A DNA stretch of 14,876 nucleotides. Source: VBDM01 sp041493345. Lineage in GTDB: Bacteria > Pseudomonadota > Gammaproteobacteria > Burkholderiales > SG8-39. The translations under genes and the position numbers were made by a program. Numbering within the stretch: the first letter of the stretch is position 1; every line of letters begins with the position of its first letter. Where the stretch lies: the NCBI GenBank assembly GCA_041493345.1, contig JBGPYQ010000067.1, positions 1-14,876 on the forward strand, read 5' to 3'. The notes beneath the pieces were generated by a model that worked only from the letters and a program-made list of their open reading frames with translations, searched no databases and was not told the DNA's origin. Shown piece by piece: positions 1-5,025 of the stretch.

Positions 1-833
1 ATCGCCGAGACGCGTCGCTCAAGCTCATCAAAGTGAGCCGCGCAATGCCAGCGCCCATCGGGTAGCCCGAACACGCCGCGCTTAGGGCAGCGAGCGCCGT
101 CCTCTTCGAACGCGCATCTTCGGTCCTGGTGCGATGCTAGATAGTGAGCGCCACTCGCCACGGACTTCATGACGAGCGTGTCCCAATGTTTTCTCAGTTT
201 CGCCGGCGAGCGAATATTAATCCGCCAAAATGGATCGGCGTTCGCCCATTCAAATAAATTCGCGATCTCACTGCGCGTGCGCTTGTCCAGCTCGCGCATG
301 AGTCGGATGTCTTTGACCCAGGCCACCCAGCTCGGCGCCGCATGGCTCGGGTGTATTTTTCGGATCTTCTCGAACAGCCAGCCTGCCAGCTCACGGTCCT
401 CGGCACTAACCAGCTTGCTCGAACTGTCCTGCACAAGAAGTTTATTTAGATCTAACGACCTTGAAGTAGTGTGCAATGGCTGCACTACGGGTGGTGCAAC
501 GGCTGCACTAGGGGGTGGTGCAACGGCTGCACTAGGGGGTGGTGCAGGCCAGGCCGGAAAATATGCGTTCGATTTCCAAATCTTGCCGTTGATGCGGCTC
601 TTCGTGATCGTTATCCAGCCGGCGTCCACGGCTATTTTCAAACTGTCGATGATCGTGTGCCGAGATAATCCAGTGTCGCGCTCGAGCGTCCTCAACGATC
701 GAATCAAGCCTTCTCCGAGATCGGTGTAATGACAACTCATCGCCAACAGAATGAGCTTCGCAGTTGATGGCATATTGGATAGGAGAATTGCGCCGCGCCA
801 GGAGGTCGCGGCCTTATGTATGCCTGTGCCCAC
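1..833 (-). CDS. phage O-like replication initiator with helix-turn-helix domain (3' end beyond window)
   Basis: The minus-strand frame is open from position 911 to the window edge, so 277 codons are visible and the stop is missing. Residues about 11-75 form a winged-helix domain (WRGAILLSNMPSTAKL, then RTLERDTGLSRHTI and DAGWI), as in phage replication proteins. Residues about 95-120 are an Ala/Pro linker with the repeat PPPSAAVA. Residues about 145-222 match the C-terminal domain of the same proteins (WVAWVKDIRLM, then FEWANADPFWRINIRSPAKL). A possible zinc site follows: C240, C249, C264, H267. Such proteins bind origin repeats and recruit the host helicase or its loader; that is family knowledge. 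GTG at 833 is chosen because the conserved WRGAIL segment lies upstream of the only good ATG (773); its ribosome site is weak, and the preceding gene stops 22 bases before it. Antisense frames at 169-729 and 194-436 are shadows. Confidence 0.85.
   Translation of the reverse strand, partial: MGTGIHKAATSWRGAILLSNMPSTAKLILLAMSCHYTDLGEGLIRSLRTLERDTGLSRHTIIDSLKIAVDAGWITITKSRINGKIWKSNAYFPAWPAPPPSAAVAPPPSAAVAPPVVQPLHTTSRSLDLNKLLVQDSSSKLVSAEDRELAGWLFEKIRKIHPSHAAPSWVAWVKDIRLMRELDKRTRSEIANLFEWANADPFWRINIRSPAKLRKHWDTLVMKSVASGAHYLASHQDRRCAFEEDGARCPKRGVFGLPDGRWHCAAHFDELERRVSA
430..546. other. candidate replication origin of the island (iterons plus A+T-rich stretch)
   Basis: The dyad repeats at 471-546 are followed, in the direction of the initiator gene, by an A+T-rich stretch (433-470, 26 of 38 bases A or T by my count) in otherwise GC-rich sequence. 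In phage lambda the origin lies inside gene O, with iterons between the two protein domains followed by an A+T-rich unwinding element; the order here is the same. The role is inferred from layout and from the gene it sits in; no origin activity can be seen directly. Confidence 0.5.
471..546. repeat. tandem 24-bp repeats with GTGCA-N5-TGCAC dyads, inside the initiator gene
   Basis: Three copies of a 15-bp dyad, GTGCA-N5-TGCAC, start at 471, 494 and 518, and a lone GTGCA half-site lies at 542-546. The two right-hand units (492-515 and 516-539) are identical over all 24 bases. The left copy is diverged and spaced 23 bp instead of 24. One more TGCAC half-site lies at 430-434. The array encodes the Ala/Pro linker of the initiator. 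Size, spacing and dyad character resemble replication iterons; there are no spacers, so it is not a CRISPR array. Confidence 0.9.
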
Positions 834-855
834 CTTCGGAATTATCCAAAGGAAG

Positions 856-1092
856 CTATTGCGCGCGCTGCAGCTCGCCGGGGCTTTCGGTTTCGCGATC
901 CGCAATCCATTTCAACAAATCACTCATACGGAAACCGACCAGGCTCGCTCTGCCGTCCTTGCGCCGGCCCAGCACGATCGGCTGGGGAAACGTGCCATCT
1001 TTTATCCGCAGGTACCGTGCGCCCTTGCCGAGCCCGGTTATGAGTTCAACCTCGAACCCCTCGCGGACAATGCGATCAACTTGGATTTGCAT
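856..1092 (-). CDS. AlpA-type small DNA-binding regulator / possible excisionase
   Basis: The 78-residue protein has one helix-turn-helix unit of the AlpA / phage regulatory type: a GLGKGARYLRIKDGTFPQPI segment (residues about 20-39) corresponds to the family's 'GLSRSTIYRLIKDGTFPKPI'-like helices and wing, and a FRMSDLLKWIADRE helix (about 54-67) corresponds to the family's conserved 'xxSEVxxWIxxR' end. AlpA of E. coli and Vis of satellite P4 belong to this group and regulate integrase or late genes and excision; that is family knowledge. Here the gene lies between the cargo genes and the initiator, as in many integrative elements. The ATG at 1092 follows a perfect inverted repeat and a good promoter, suggesting self-regulation. 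The N-terminal 15 residues are not recognisable. MerR-like or Cox-like small HTH proteins are alternatives. Confidence 0.75.
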   Translation of the reverse strand: MQIQVDRIVREGFEVELITGLGKGARYLRIKDGTFPQPIVLGRRKDGRASLVGFRMSDLLKWIADRETESPGELQRAQ

Positions 1093-1097
1093 ATCTG

Positions 1098-1127
1098 TTC
1101 CATCCTATAGAAAGTCTTAGGATGGAA
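1098..1127. promoter_or_regulatory. perfect 10-bp inverted repeat, candidate operator of the AlpA-type gene
   Basis: TTCCATCCTA (1098-1107) and TAGGATGGAA (1118-1127) are exact reverse complements separated by 10 bases, giving half-sites one helical turn plus arm length apart. The distal arm abuts the -10 box and the proximal arm ends 5 bases before the ATG. If transcription starts near 1120 most of the distal arm is not transcribed, so a protein operator fits better than an RNA hairpin, although the proximal arm also covers the ribosome-binding region. Confidence 0.65.
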
Positions 1128-1155
1128 TAATCTGGCGCTTGCTGCGCCCTGTCAA
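1127..1155 (-). promoter_or_regulatory. sigma-70-type promoter of the AlpA-type gene
   Basis: On the minus strand a perfect -35 box TTGACA (1155-1150) is followed after exactly 17 bases by GATTAT (1132-1127; 4 of 6 consensus). The start of transcription would fall near 1120, about 28 bases before the ATG. The spacer contains a small inverted repeat, GGCGC-N5-GCGCC (1134-1148). It is the clearest promoter in the island and would drive the regulator and the initiator. Confidence 0.7.
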
Positions 1156-1177
1156 AACACGCGGCAGTTAACCGCGT

Positions 1178-1783
1178 TCACCGCTTTGGGGGTTTTCGGT
1201 CTTGCTGTATAGCCTTGCGATGAGCGCGAATCGCGCGCTCGCTGCGGTCGATGTTTTTCAACTTCAAGCGGCATTTAATGTCCGCGTTCGTGAGACCATG
1301 CGTTCCAGTGGTTGTATCGATAATATTTCTGATGGCATCACGCGTTTTTTTCCTGCGGACACGACCTGAACGTCTGCCGGCCTTCGTCGCGATCTTGCGC
1401 GCATCTTCGCCACGTCGAAGCGCATCAACTTCGAGGGCCTCCGGCGCTTCGCAACGCCGGAGTGCCGCGACGAGCCGCCTGGCGTAGATATCATTCCACC
1501 CTGCCGCCTCTTCGATCGCGACGCACCATCGCAACGCCTTGAAGTAGGCCAACAGCTTCGCGGGGATCTGCTGCCCTCGTGTGTCGCATCCGAGCGCGCA
1601 GACGACGATCGTGTCATTGCTGATCGGCCAGGTATCGACTTGCGGGCGCGCAGCGCACAGTACCTCGCCTTTCACTTTGCGAACGAGTGCCTTCTGCTCG
1701 CCCCCACGCTCGAACAGTGATTCAATGTGCGGCGCGAGCTCGTGCATGCCGCGCGGCCGCGTGCGCTTTGGACGACGCTTCAC
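1178..1783 (-). CDS. uncharacterised basic protein, 201 aa
   Basis: I do not recognise this protein. It starts with GTG at 1783, overlapping the stop of the preceding gene by four bases (GTGA), which suggests coupled translation. It is strongly basic at both ends (MKRRPKRTRPRG at the start, RKPPKR at the end). The middle (residues about 55-115) looks globular, with a Cys-containing strand (TIVVCALGC) and a helix around LLAYFKALRWCVAIEE. The C-terminal part, from about 147 (TRDAIRNIIDTTTGTHGLTNADIKCRLKLKN), has the shape of a winged-helix DNA-binding domain, but I cannot assign a family. A nucleic-acid-binding role in the island is inference only. Confidence 0.75.
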   Translation of the reverse strand: MKRRPKRTRPRGMHELAPHIESLFERGGEQKALVRKVKGEVLCAARPQVDTWPISNDTIVVCALGCDTRGQQIPAKLLAYFKALRWCVAIEEAAGWNDIYARRLVAALRRCEAPEALEVDALRRGEDARKIATKAGRRSGRVRRKKTRDAIRNIIDTTTGTHGLTNADIKCRLKLKNIDRSERAIRAHRKAIQQDRKPPKR

Positions 1784-2181
1784 CTCTTGGCTTCTTCAAG
1801 AATTTCTTTCATGTCCTCGCGCTGACAAAGTGCCAGGCCGATCCGGATCTCGGCCGCCGTGAACAACTCAGCAATGCGCGCATATTTGACGGCTGACTCC
1901 TTGAGTGCAGGCATCGCCGCCGCCATGGCAACCGCTCCTTCGCGCTTGGCATCACCGATCCGCTTCGCCATTTCGCCGAACGGCTTCGCGAGAAACGACA
2001 AAGCGACCCGCCGATTCACATTTTGACTTCCGGATGGGCGAAAATCCTGCTCGACGGCGGCGATGAATTCACCAGTGACAATCGGGTCTTTCTCCGCCAT
2101 GAGCCCATTAAACAAATCCAGCGCTTGAGCATCGCTCTTGCGGCCTGCCTCGTCTGTGGTACCCTTTTTTGCAGCTTTCAT
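1780..2181 (-). CDS. uncharacterised helical protein, 133 aa
   Basis: Not recognised. The ATG at 2181 is preceded by a good ribosome site (AGGAG, 8 bases upstream). The N-terminus (MKAAKKGTTDEAGRKSDAQA) looks disordered and Lys/Asp-rich; the rest is predicted from composition to be nearly all helix, with an Ala-rich stretch around residues 82-105 and an acidic/basic end (REDMKEILEEAKR). There is a single cysteine and no visible membrane segment or signal peptide. Its stop overlaps the GTG of the next gene by four bases, so the two products are probably made together and may act as a pair. A structural or regulatory partner of the 201-residue protein is conceivable, but nothing in the sequence proves it. 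Confidence 0.75.
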   Translation of the reverse strand: MKAAKKGTTDEAGRKSDAQALDLFNGLMAEKDPIVTGEFIAAVEQDFRPSGSQNVNRRVALSFLAKPFGEMAKRIGDAKREGAVAMAAAMPALKESAVKYARIAELFTAAEIRIGLALCQREDMKEILEEAKR

Positions 2182-2278
2182 GATTCGATCTCCTAGATCA
2201 GTTGTGAGAGTCAGGCGCGCGGGCGGTTACTCGCCCGTTGCGCCGCTTCCCGATGGTCCGCACCGGGGACGGGTGATT
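2182..2278. other. short gap between island genes, weak stem only
   Basis: These 97 bases separate the 113-aa and 133-aa genes. They contain a 6-bp stem CGGGCG-N6-CGCCCG (2220-2237) without a T-run on either strand, and the ribosome site of the downstream gene. I see no convincing promoter. Confidence 0.5.
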
Positions 2279-2620
2279 TCAGTGAAACGTGATTCTGTCG
2301 CTACCCTCGCCACCCATCGTGACGCGTAGTTCCTTTCCAGTGGCGTCCACCATCAGCATGTTTATGGGAAATTCATACCCTGTTTCGTCCTCATGCTCTG
2401 CCAGAGTTTCTAGATCGATCCCGTGTCCTGTTTTGTGGTAGCGGCAAAACATGAAAGCGCCATTGCGTCCCACGGTCGCCGTTGTAAAAGGAAACTGAAA
2501 AGACCTTTCCGCTGCACGCGCAAATGCGGTTTCGGTAGCTTTGGCGATAACTTTCCCAGATCGTGATTTGAGCGCTTCGAGAGCTTCGGCTTTAACTTTT
2601 TTATCCCGTGAATTCATCAT
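2279..2620 (-). CDS. uncharacterised protein coupled to the integrase, 113 aa
   Basis: Not recognised. The ATG at 2620 overlaps the integrase stop by four bases (ATGA) and has a strong ribosome site, AAGGAGG, 8 bases upstream inside the integrase gene, so it is translated with the integrase. The N-terminal 35 residues are Lys/Ala/Glu-rich and helical (KKVKAEALEALKSR); the remaining part looks like a small beta-rich fold (FPFTTATVGRNGAFMFCRYH, FPINMLMVDATGKELRVTMGG). A single Cys and three His occur around residues 59-67 (CRYHKTGHG), not enough to call a metal site. The position next to the integrase would suit a recombination accessory factor, but no family resemblance supports that. Confidence 0.75.
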   Translation of the reverse strand: MMNSRDKKVKAEALEALKSRSGKVIAKATETAFARAAERSFQFPFTTATVGRNGAFMFCRYHKTGHGIDLETLAEHEDETGYEFPINMLMVDATGKELRVTMGGEGSDRITFH

Positions 2621-3840
2621 GTCGCTGTCCTCCTTATCGGTGTCACCTTACCCGCCTCCGCCACGCTCAGATAGTTCGACCAGGCGTCCATCAGCCGGCG
2701 TCGCTTCTCGAATAGATCGCCGCGCCGGTAGGCCGCTTCTACATCGTCGCCGATCGCGTGCGCGAGCGCCATTTCTACAACGTGATTCGGGAAGTTCGTA
2801 CGCTCCGCTGCCCAATCGCGGAAGGTGCTCCGAAAGCCGTGCGTGGTCAGGTCGCCGCGGCCCATGCGCTCGAGCAGCGCGAGCATTGCCATGTTGGAAA
2901 GTGGTTTCTTCTCACTACGTCCAGGGAAAACATAGTCGCCCTCGCGCGGCAGCGCCCGCAGCAACTTCACGGCGGCCTGTGAGAGCGGCACGCGATGTTC
3001 CCGGTGCCCCTTCATGCGACCAGGCGGCACGGTCCAGGTCGCGGCGTCCAGGTCAAACTCAGGCCAGATCGCGCCGATCGTCTCGCCCGTGCGCGATGCG
3101 TTCAGGATCGTGAATTCGAGCGCCCGCGCGGCCGTCCCTTCCTGGGCCCGCAGATCCTTCACGAAGGCGCCCGCCTCGGTGTAGGGAAGTGCGGCATGGT
3201 GCTTGATCCGCTTGCGCCGGTCGTCCTTCGCGAGCTTGTGTTTCAGGTTCCCACGCCACTTCGCCGGGTTATCCCCCTCCCGATAGCCGGACACTTTCGC
3301 GGCGTCTAGGATTTGCTCAATGCGACCGCGCAGCCGAACCGCAGTTTCGCGTTTCTCGTTCCAGATTGGTTTCAGGACCGCCAGCACTTGTCCGACGTCT
3401 ATACCCTGAACAGGTAGGCCCAGGATCGGCCCGCAATAGGTCTCGATCGTGTTTTCCCACTGCTCGATGTGCTTGGCGTTCTTCCATTCGCGACGGTGCT
3501 CGGCGATATATTCGCGAGCGCACTCGGCGAACGTCTTACTCTTCGCGAGTTGCAGCGCCTGGCGCGCGCGCGCTGCCTTCCGTGCCTCGATAGGGTCTAC
3601 CCCTTGAGCGCGGAGTTTGCGCTGCTCTGCGGCCTGTTCCCTCGCGTCTGCTAGGGAAAAAACGCGCGCCGGTCCTAATCCCATTTCCCGCGCGCGGCGA
3701 TTCAGCATGTAGCGAAACACCCAGGATTTGCTGCCGGACTCGCTCACCTGCAGATACAGGCCGGCGCCGTCCGCGTAGTAACCCGGCTGCTTGATTTTCT
3801 CGATTTCCCTTGGTTTCAGCTTCTCGCGTGCCCTGGCCAC
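2617..3840 (-). CDS. P4-type tyrosine integrase
   Basis: The protein (407 aa from the chosen start) inserts and excises the island by site-specific recombination. The N-terminal part carries the family's DUF4102-like arm-binding domain (YADGAGLYLQVSESGSKSW, about residues 22-40). The C-terminal catalytic domain shows the full set of active residues: R250 (NASRTGE), K277 (GRMKGHREHRVPL), H334 and R337 (THGFRSTFRDW), H361 (ALAHAIGD) and the nucleophile Y371 (AAYRRGD). The length is normal, so it appears intact. The GTG at 3840 is preferred: it gives the usual family start (ARAREKLKPREIEKIK) and has GAGAGGGG just upstream, while an in-frame ATG at 3909 would add 23 residues unlike the family. 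It is read away from the tRNA, and its stop overlaps the next gene. Confidence 0.95.
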   Translation of the reverse strand: MARAREKLKPREIEKIKQPGYYADGAGLYLQVSESGSKSWVFRYMLNRRAREMGLGPARVFSLADAREQAAEQRKLRAQGVDPIEARKAARARQALQLAKSKTFAECAREYIAEHRREWKNAKHIEQWENTIETYCGPILGLPVQGIDVGQVLAVLKPIWNEKRETAVRLRGRIEQILDAAKVSGYREGDNPAKWRGNLKHKLAKDDRRKRIKHHAALPYTEAGAFVKDLRAQEGTAARALEFTILNASRTGETIGAIWPEFDLDAATWTVPPGRMKGHREHRVPLSQAAVKLLRALPREGDYVFPGRSEKKPLSNMAMLALLERMGRGDLTTHGFRSTFRDWAAERTNFPNHVVEMALAHAIGDDVEAAYRRGDLFEKRRRLMDAWSNYLSVAEAGKVTPIRRTAT

Positions 3841-3893
3841 GATCGCCCCTCTCCATGAACCTACCCATGATCCTAGCAAAGGTGCGCGGACTT

Positions 3894-3986
3894 GTCCATT
3901 CTGCATCATTCTGGTGCTGCGGCGCGGTTTTCATAGGGAAAAACAAGACTAGAACGGATCAGAATGGACTAGAACGAGCCAGAAAA
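3894..3986. repeat. phased 10-bp repeats and inverted repeat in the integrase leader
   Basis: Four consecutive 10-base units on the plus strand share a YAGAA core: GACTAGAACG (3947), GATCAGAATG (3957), GACTAGAACG (3967), AGCCAGAAAA (3977). Two copies of CATTCTG, the reverse orientation, lie at 3897 and 3907, also 10 bp apart. GTCCATTCTG (3894-3903) is the exact reverse complement of CAGAATGGAC (3960-3969). Spacing of one helical turn suggests cooperative protein binding; integrase arm sites or excisionase sites are expected in this place. Confidence 0.65.
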
Positions 3987-3996
3987 AACAAGGTTC

Positions 3997-4020
3997 TGGC
4001 GGAAGGTGTGAGATTCGAAC
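3997..4020. other. inferred island attachment site in the tRNA 3' end
   Basis: The integrase is the first gene beyond the tRNA 3' end, so the crossover most likely lies in the T-arm/acceptor part of the tRNA. The exact core length cannot be fixed because the second copy at the far end of the island is outside the window. The CCA end forms part of an inverted repeat, CCAGAA (3979-3984) and TTCTGG (3994-3999). Confidence 0.55.
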
Positions 4021-4086
4021 TCACGAGGGGCTTGCGCCTCTGCCGGTTTTCAAGACCGGTGCCTTAAACCGCTCGGCCAACCTTCC
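3997..4086 (-). tRNA. tRNA-Ser, anticodon UGA
   Basis: The minus-strand sequence folds as a 90-base class II tRNA with encoded CCA. The acceptor stem is GGAAGGT paired with ACCTTCC, followed by discriminator G and CCA. The anticodon loop is CTTGAAA between CCGGT and ACCGG, giving anticodon TGA. The long variable arm (GAGGCGCAAGCCCCTC region) is typical of tRNA-Ser, and the T-loop GTTCGAATC is canonical. The gene remains intact after integration of the island at its 3' end. Confidence 0.97.
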
Positions 4087-4154
4087 GGTTCGGATTGCCT
4101 AAGTGCTTGTTGGCGCTTGAATTGTATCACCCGGCCCCCATATGAATGGGCACG

Positions 4155-4183
4155 ATGGCGCCGCATGCAGGACACGCTATACT
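4155..4183 (+). promoter_or_regulatory. possible promoter of the Bax-inhibitor-type gene
   Basis: A good -10 box TATACT (4178-4183) is preceded after 17 bases by ATGGCG (4155-4160), a poor -35 (3 of 6). Transcription would begin near 4190 and give a leader of about 70 bases that contains the inverted repeat at 4205-4237. Confidence 0.35.
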
Positions 4184-4204
4184 GGACGCCGTTGAAACTT
4201 AACG

Positions 4205-4237
4205 GGCATTGACCTGCTCCAAGCTTGCGTCAATGCC
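4205..4237 (+). promoter_or_regulatory. 9-bp perfect inverted repeat in the leader of the Bax-inhibitor-type gene
   Basis: GGCATTGAC (4205-4213) and GTCAATGCC (4229-4237) are exact reverse complements with a 15-base centre that itself contains CAAGCTTG. The repeat ends 10 bases before the ribosome site GGAGG. It could be a regulator-binding site or an mRNA hairpin; no T-run follows, so it is not a terminator. Confidence 0.5.
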
Positions 4238-4258
4238 GCTTATCCACGGAGGATGAAA

Positions 4259-4963
4259 ATGCAACCTGAACTCCAACCCATACGTACAGGCGGCCCGGCC
4301 CTGTCACAGGACTATTCCCTGCAACAGCACCGGGTGCTTCGCAACACCTACTGGCTGCTCGCGCTGTCCCTAATCCCGACGATTATCGGCGCCGCGATCG
4401 GCACCAACATCGACCTAGGGTTCCTGCGCGCGAGCCCGATACTGTCCTCCTTCGCGATTCTTGGAATCTTCTATGGATGGATCTTCGCGATTGAGCGCAA
4501 CCGCAGCAGTTCTCTCGGAGTCGGACTGCTGCTCGGATTTACCCTCTTCATGGGTCTCCTGCTTGGACCGTTGTTTCAAGTCGTGCTCGGCTTCAAGAAC
4601 GGCATCCAGCTCGTGATGATGGCGGCGGGCGGAACTGCAGCCGTCTTCTTCGGGCTGGCGGGCCTTGCCTCATCGACGAAGCGGGATTTCGGATTTCTCG
4701 CCAAGTTCCTGTTCGTCGGGTTTATCGTCATCATGCTGGCGGTGGTCGCAAACATCTTCCTGGCGAGCCCCGTCGTGTACCTGGCGTTGCTCGGGATGTT
4801 TATCCTGTTCTCGTCGGCTGTCATCCTGTTTCAGATAAACTCCATCGTCCGAGGCGGTGAAACCAACTACGTTTCAGCGACGCTGACCTTGTACGTGTCC
4901 ATCTACAATATATTTTCGAGCCTGCTGCAACTGCTCGGAATATTTGGAGGCAGTCGCGACTGA
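4259..4963 (+). CDS. Bax inhibitor-1 / YccA family membrane protein
   Basis: The 234-residue protein is an integral inner-membrane protein with about seven hydrophobic segments, the first around residues 31-49 and the last near the C-terminus (YVSIYNIFSSLLQLLGIFGG). The ending, an acidic/polar patch followed by NYVSATLTLYVSIYNIF, is a hallmark of the Bax inhibitor-1 family. E. coli YccA modulates the FtsH protease; other members act as pH-sensitive Ca2+ leak channels, so the exact role is open. GGAGG at 4248-4252 touches the ATG at 4253 but lies 6 bases before the ATG at 4259, so the latter is chosen. The gene is alone on its strand and converges with rlmD. If it does act on FtsH, it is notable that the nearby LapB also works through FtsH. 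Confidence 0.93.
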   Translation: MQPELQPIRTGGPALSQDYSLQQHRVLRNTYWLLALSLIPTIIGAAIGTNIDLGFLRASPILSSFAILGIFYGWIFAIERNRSSSLGVGLLLGFTLFMGLLLGPLFQVVLGFKNGIQLVMMAAGGTAAVFFGLAGLASSTKRDFGFLAKFLFVGFIVIMLAVVANIFLASPVVYLALLGMFILFSSAVILFQINSIVRGGETNYVSATLTLYVSIYNIFSSLLQLLGIFGGSRD

Positions 4964-4977
4964 ACGGGAAGGAACTC

Positions 4978-5006
4978 AAAAAAGGGCGCTGCGGCGCCCT
5001 TTTTTT
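4978..5006. terminator. bidirectional intrinsic terminator between convergent genes
   Basis: A perfect stem AAAGGGCGC / GCGCCCTTT (4981-4989 with 4994-5002), extendable by A-T pairs to 12 bp, encloses the loop TGCG closed by C-G, a UNCG-type tetraloop. Seven Ts follow on the plus strand and six As precede it, which become Ts on the minus strand. It can end transcription of the membrane-protein gene and of the rlmD operon alike. Confidence 0.93.
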
Positions 5007-5025
5007 GTTCCGCAATTCGGGTTTC

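Larger units (their letters stand above)
1..3996. mobile_element. tRNA-Ser-integrated genomic island, one end only
   Basis: All six genes between the window's left edge and the tRNA-Ser 3' end lie on the minus strand and have an integrative-element character: tyrosine integrase beside the tRNA, three unrecognised genes, an AlpA-type regulator, and a phage O-like replication initiator. To the right of the tRNA every gene is ordinary chromosomal housekeeping. P4-family integrases commonly use tRNA 3' ends as attachment sites, and the first codon of this integrase lies about 155 bp from the tRNA end. The second attachment site (a repeat of the tRNA 3' end) was not found in 1-3996, so the element must continue beyond the left edge. 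I see no transposase, capsid or conjugation gene in this part. Whether it is a satellite prophage, a small integrative element or a decayed island cannot be decided from this end. Confidence 0.85.

Noticed and set aside
471..546. Tandem repeats considered as a CRISPR array
   Set aside because: Units are directly adjacent without variable spacers, no cas genes are present, and the array lies inside a coding frame.
169..729. Plus-strand open frame of 186 codons, and a minus-strand frame at 194-436
   Set aside because: Both are shadows of the replication initiator, whose frame is open from 911 to 1 and encodes recognisable winged-helix and C-terminal motifs.
751..1120. Several plus-strand frames opposite the AlpA-type gene
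   Set aside because: They oppose the regulator and initiator start, have no ribosome site or family resemblance.
2220..2237. Stem CGGGCG-N6-CGCCCG between island genes as a terminator
   Set aside because: Only 6 bp and no T-run on either strand.
2820..2835. GGAAGGTG inside the integrase gene as a second attachment site
   Set aside because: Only about 8 bases match the tRNA 3' end, far too short, and it lies within a conserved coding region.
3841..3909. Longer integrase starting at the ATG at 3909
   Set aside because: The extra 23 residues do not resemble the family, and the GTG at 3840 has a strong ribosome site; the region also holds repeat elements.
4253..4258. ATG at 4253 as start of the Bax-inhibitor-type gene
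   Set aside because: GGAGG touches this ATG; the ATG at 4259 has proper spacing.
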